A stretch of 15,731 nt of DNA, from positions 1 to 15,731 of the forward strand of contig JAJDEH010000124.1 of NCBI GenBank assembly GCA_029259935.1, given 5' to 3'. This document shows positions 14,585 to 15,731 of this stretch, one piece after another (position 1 is the first letter of the stretch; each line of letters starts with the position of its first letter). The notes under the pieces are model-generated. The model ran no database searches. It was not told the origin of the DNA and saw only the letters and a list, made by a program, of their open reading frames with translations. The DNA is from Planctomycetota bacterium (GTDB lineage: Bacteria; Planctomycetota; Planctomycetia; Pirellulales; Pirellulaceae). The translations under genes and the position numbers were made by a program.

Positions 14585-15226
14585 ATGGCCGCGAATTCTG
14601 AAGCTGATCAATTACTCATTGAACGGATTCGGCAGGGTGACTCTGACGCCTGGAGCGATCTAATCTCCCGGTACGAAGGCCGTTTGTTGGCCTTCGTGGA
14701 AAGCCGCTTGACCAATCGGGCGGCCAGCGAGGACATTGTTCAGGAAGCCTTCATCGGCTTCCTCAACAGCCTGCCCAATTTCGACGGTCAACGAGCACTG
14801 GAAAGCTATCTGTTTTCCATTTGTGCTTACAAGCTGACCGATCATCTGCGCCGCGAAGGACGCCGGCCGTCCATTCCCCTCTCGGCCAGCAACGACTCCA
14901 GCGGACAATGGCAGTTGACCGGCACGGCTCGCGGGGCCAGCAGCATTGCCCGTAGCGGTGAACGGCGCAACATCGAAGAAGACGCCATCGTCGATGCGCT
15001 GCGGGAGCAGGTCGAACGTTGGCGGGAACGGGGCGACTGGACCAAACTAAAGTGCACCGAACTGCTGTTTGTCCGTGGCTGGGCCAATAAGGATGTGGCC
15101 GTCAAATTGGAGATCACCGAGCAGCAAGTGGCCAACTTCAAATTCGACTTCATTGCCCGCATGCGGACCATCATCCGTCGTCAGGGGCTGTCGGACGAGA
15201 TATTTCCCGAATTGTACGAAGAGTGA
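14585..15226 (+). CDS. ECF-like RNA polymerase sigma factor
   Basis: Product of 213 aa. Sigma region 2 spans about residues 10-85, with LISRYEGRLLAFVESRL, SEDIVQEAFIGFLNSLPNF and ESYLFSICAYKLTDHLRREG. After a variable linker of about 60 residues comes sigma region 4 (about 150-205), with LKCTELLFVRGWANKDVAVKL and a helix-turn-helix in EITEQQVANFKFDFIARMR. Regions 1 and 3 are absent, as in ECF factors, though the region 2-4 linker is longer than in many. ATG 14585 is preferred over GTG 14522 because the upstream extension would be encoded by the palindromic leader. ZAS-like gene downstream begins nine bases after the stop. Planctomycete sigma factors linked to Ser/Thr kinase genes are known as a group, and this gene fits that context. 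Its target promoters are unknown. Confidence 0.88.
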   Translation: MAANSEADQLLIERIRQGDSDAWSDLISRYEGRLLAFVESRLTNRAASEDIVQEAFIGFLNSLPNFDGQRALESYLFSICAYKLTDHLRREGRRPSIPLSASNDSSGQWQLTGTARGASSIARSGERRNIEEDAIVDALREQVERWRERGDWTKLKCTELLFVRGWANKDVAVKLEITEQQVANFKFDFIARMRTIIRRQGLSDEIFPELYEE

Positions 15227-15234
15227 AAACCGAG

Positions 15235-15642
15235 ATGTCGCATCCATTCACCGAATCCGAGTTGGAAGCATACCTGGACGAAGCGCTTTCGCCCGACGAA
15301 ATGGCCACGTTAGAGACGGCGCTGCGCGACGACAGCGAATTGGCGCGGGAACTAATGGCCATCATTTCCCGTCGCGACGCGGGAGTCCACACCGTCGGCG
15401 GCATCTGGCGTCGCCACCGGCTGACTTGCCCTTCGCGCGAACAACTGGGCAGTTTCTTGCTGGGTACGCTCGGCAAGGAGCACACCGACTATCTGACGTT
15501 TCACATCGACGATCTTGGCTGCCGGTTATGCCGGGCAAATCTGGAGGATTTGAAGAGCCGTCGCGACGAAAAGGCCGATGCCGTCGCCAGCCGGCGCGAC
15601 AAGTACTTCCAATCCAGCGCGGGATATCTAGGGAAGGATTAG
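15235..15642 (+). CDS. Putative ZAS-like anti-sigma or sigma-regulatory protein
   Basis: Product of 135 aa. The N-terminal 45 residues (FTESELEAYLDEALSPDEMA) are helical and acidic. The middle has CPSREQLGSFLLGTLGKEHTD, then FHIDDLGCRLCRANLEDL, giving Cys, His and a CxxC, an arrangement similar to the zinc-binding HxxxCxxC of ZAS anti-sigma factors but with His-x5-Cys spacing. No membrane segment is present, so it would act in the cytoplasm. Its position directly after the sigma gene supports sigma control. The start is uncertain: GTG 15223 overlaps the sigma stop (GTGA) and would add four residues; ATG 15235 is chosen because it has a GAG 11 bases upstream. The basic C-terminus (about 110-135) has no known match. 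Anti-sigma activity is inference. Confidence 0.72.
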   Translation: MSHPFTESELEAYLDEALSPDEMATLETALRDDSELARELMAIISRRDAGVHTVGGIWRRHRLTCPSREQLGSFLLGTLGKEHTDYLTFHIDDLGCRLCRANLEDLKSRRDEKADAVASRRDKYFQSSAGYLGKD

Positions 15643-15683
15643 TAGCTCGGACTGGCTCAGCGGAAGAATTGTGTGTTGTGTGG

Positions 15684-15711
15684 CTGGGGTCGAGCGACAG
15701 CGAGCCCCCAG
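15684..15711 (+). repeat. REP-like palindrome at the window end
   Basis: CTGGGG (15684-15689) pairs with CCCCAG (15706-15711), and TCG/CGA extends the stem inside with one bulged G, around a loop containing AGCGACAG. The pattern GGGG-TCGAGCGA-CAGCGAG-CCCC is like GC-rich palindromes I recall in planctomycete intergenic regions. It lies 42 bases after the ZAS-like gene and could also act as a factor-dependent end of the transcript. No T-tract follows. Confidence 0.6.
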
Positions 15712-15731
15712 TATCCCGCACCGCCTGGGGG

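Overview
The window looks like a stretch of planctomycete chromosome, probably Pirellulales-like. This is inferred from gene content, not from a marker gene. The pointers are a RAYT-type IS200-like transposase, an LRR protein with the 'RRWFSFSLRTFL' N-terminal membrane anchor common in that phylum, a squalene-hopene cyclase/HpnH pair, and a cluster of FHA protein, Ser/Thr kinase, conserved membrane protein, ECF-like sigma factor and ZAS-like protein. Base composition is moderate (about 55% GC by eye).

Layout. (1) 1-2530 is accessory: a REP-associated tyrosine transposase (144-1220) bracketed by a 17/19 inverted repeat (48-66 and 1395-1413), an LRR protein (about 1559-2290), short repeats (2300-2398), and an orphan 3' half of a tRNA-Arg(CCU) gene (2483-2524) that looks like an attachment-site remnant. 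(2) 2945-3856 encodes a modular protein: an SH3/KOW-like head, a histone H1-like Lys/Ala/Pro tract, four near-identical 14-residue repeats and an acidic tail. (3) 3881-7109, minus strand, is a two-gene hopanoid operon (shc then hpnH, 10 bp apart). (4) 7321-8412 is a divergent EamA-type transporter, meeting a small minus-strand coiled-coil ORF (8422-8616). (5) 8617-9093 is non-coding, with a perfect 9-bp hairpin repeat and a possible promoter. (6) 9094-9894 encodes an anchored coiled-coil protein, closed by a strong intrinsic terminator (9917-9952).

(7) 10034-15642 is the most interesting block, five co-directional genes: TPR-like/tandem-FHA protein, Ser/Thr kinase with a multi-pass C-terminal membrane region, conserved membrane protein, ECF-like sigma factor, and a small Cys/His protein like a ZAS anti-sigma factor. 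Together they suggest a membrane phospho-signalling module coupled to transcription. Two intercistronic gaps hold strong inverted repeats: a 12-bp hairpin just after the FHA gene, and a nested two-tier palindrome (14464-14558) between the membrane-protein and sigma genes. These may set separate expression levels within the cluster. The window ends in a REP-like palindrome (15684-15711).

No rRNA, complete tRNA, CRISPR array, integrase or replication origin was found. All functions are read from motifs by eye; no database search was possible.
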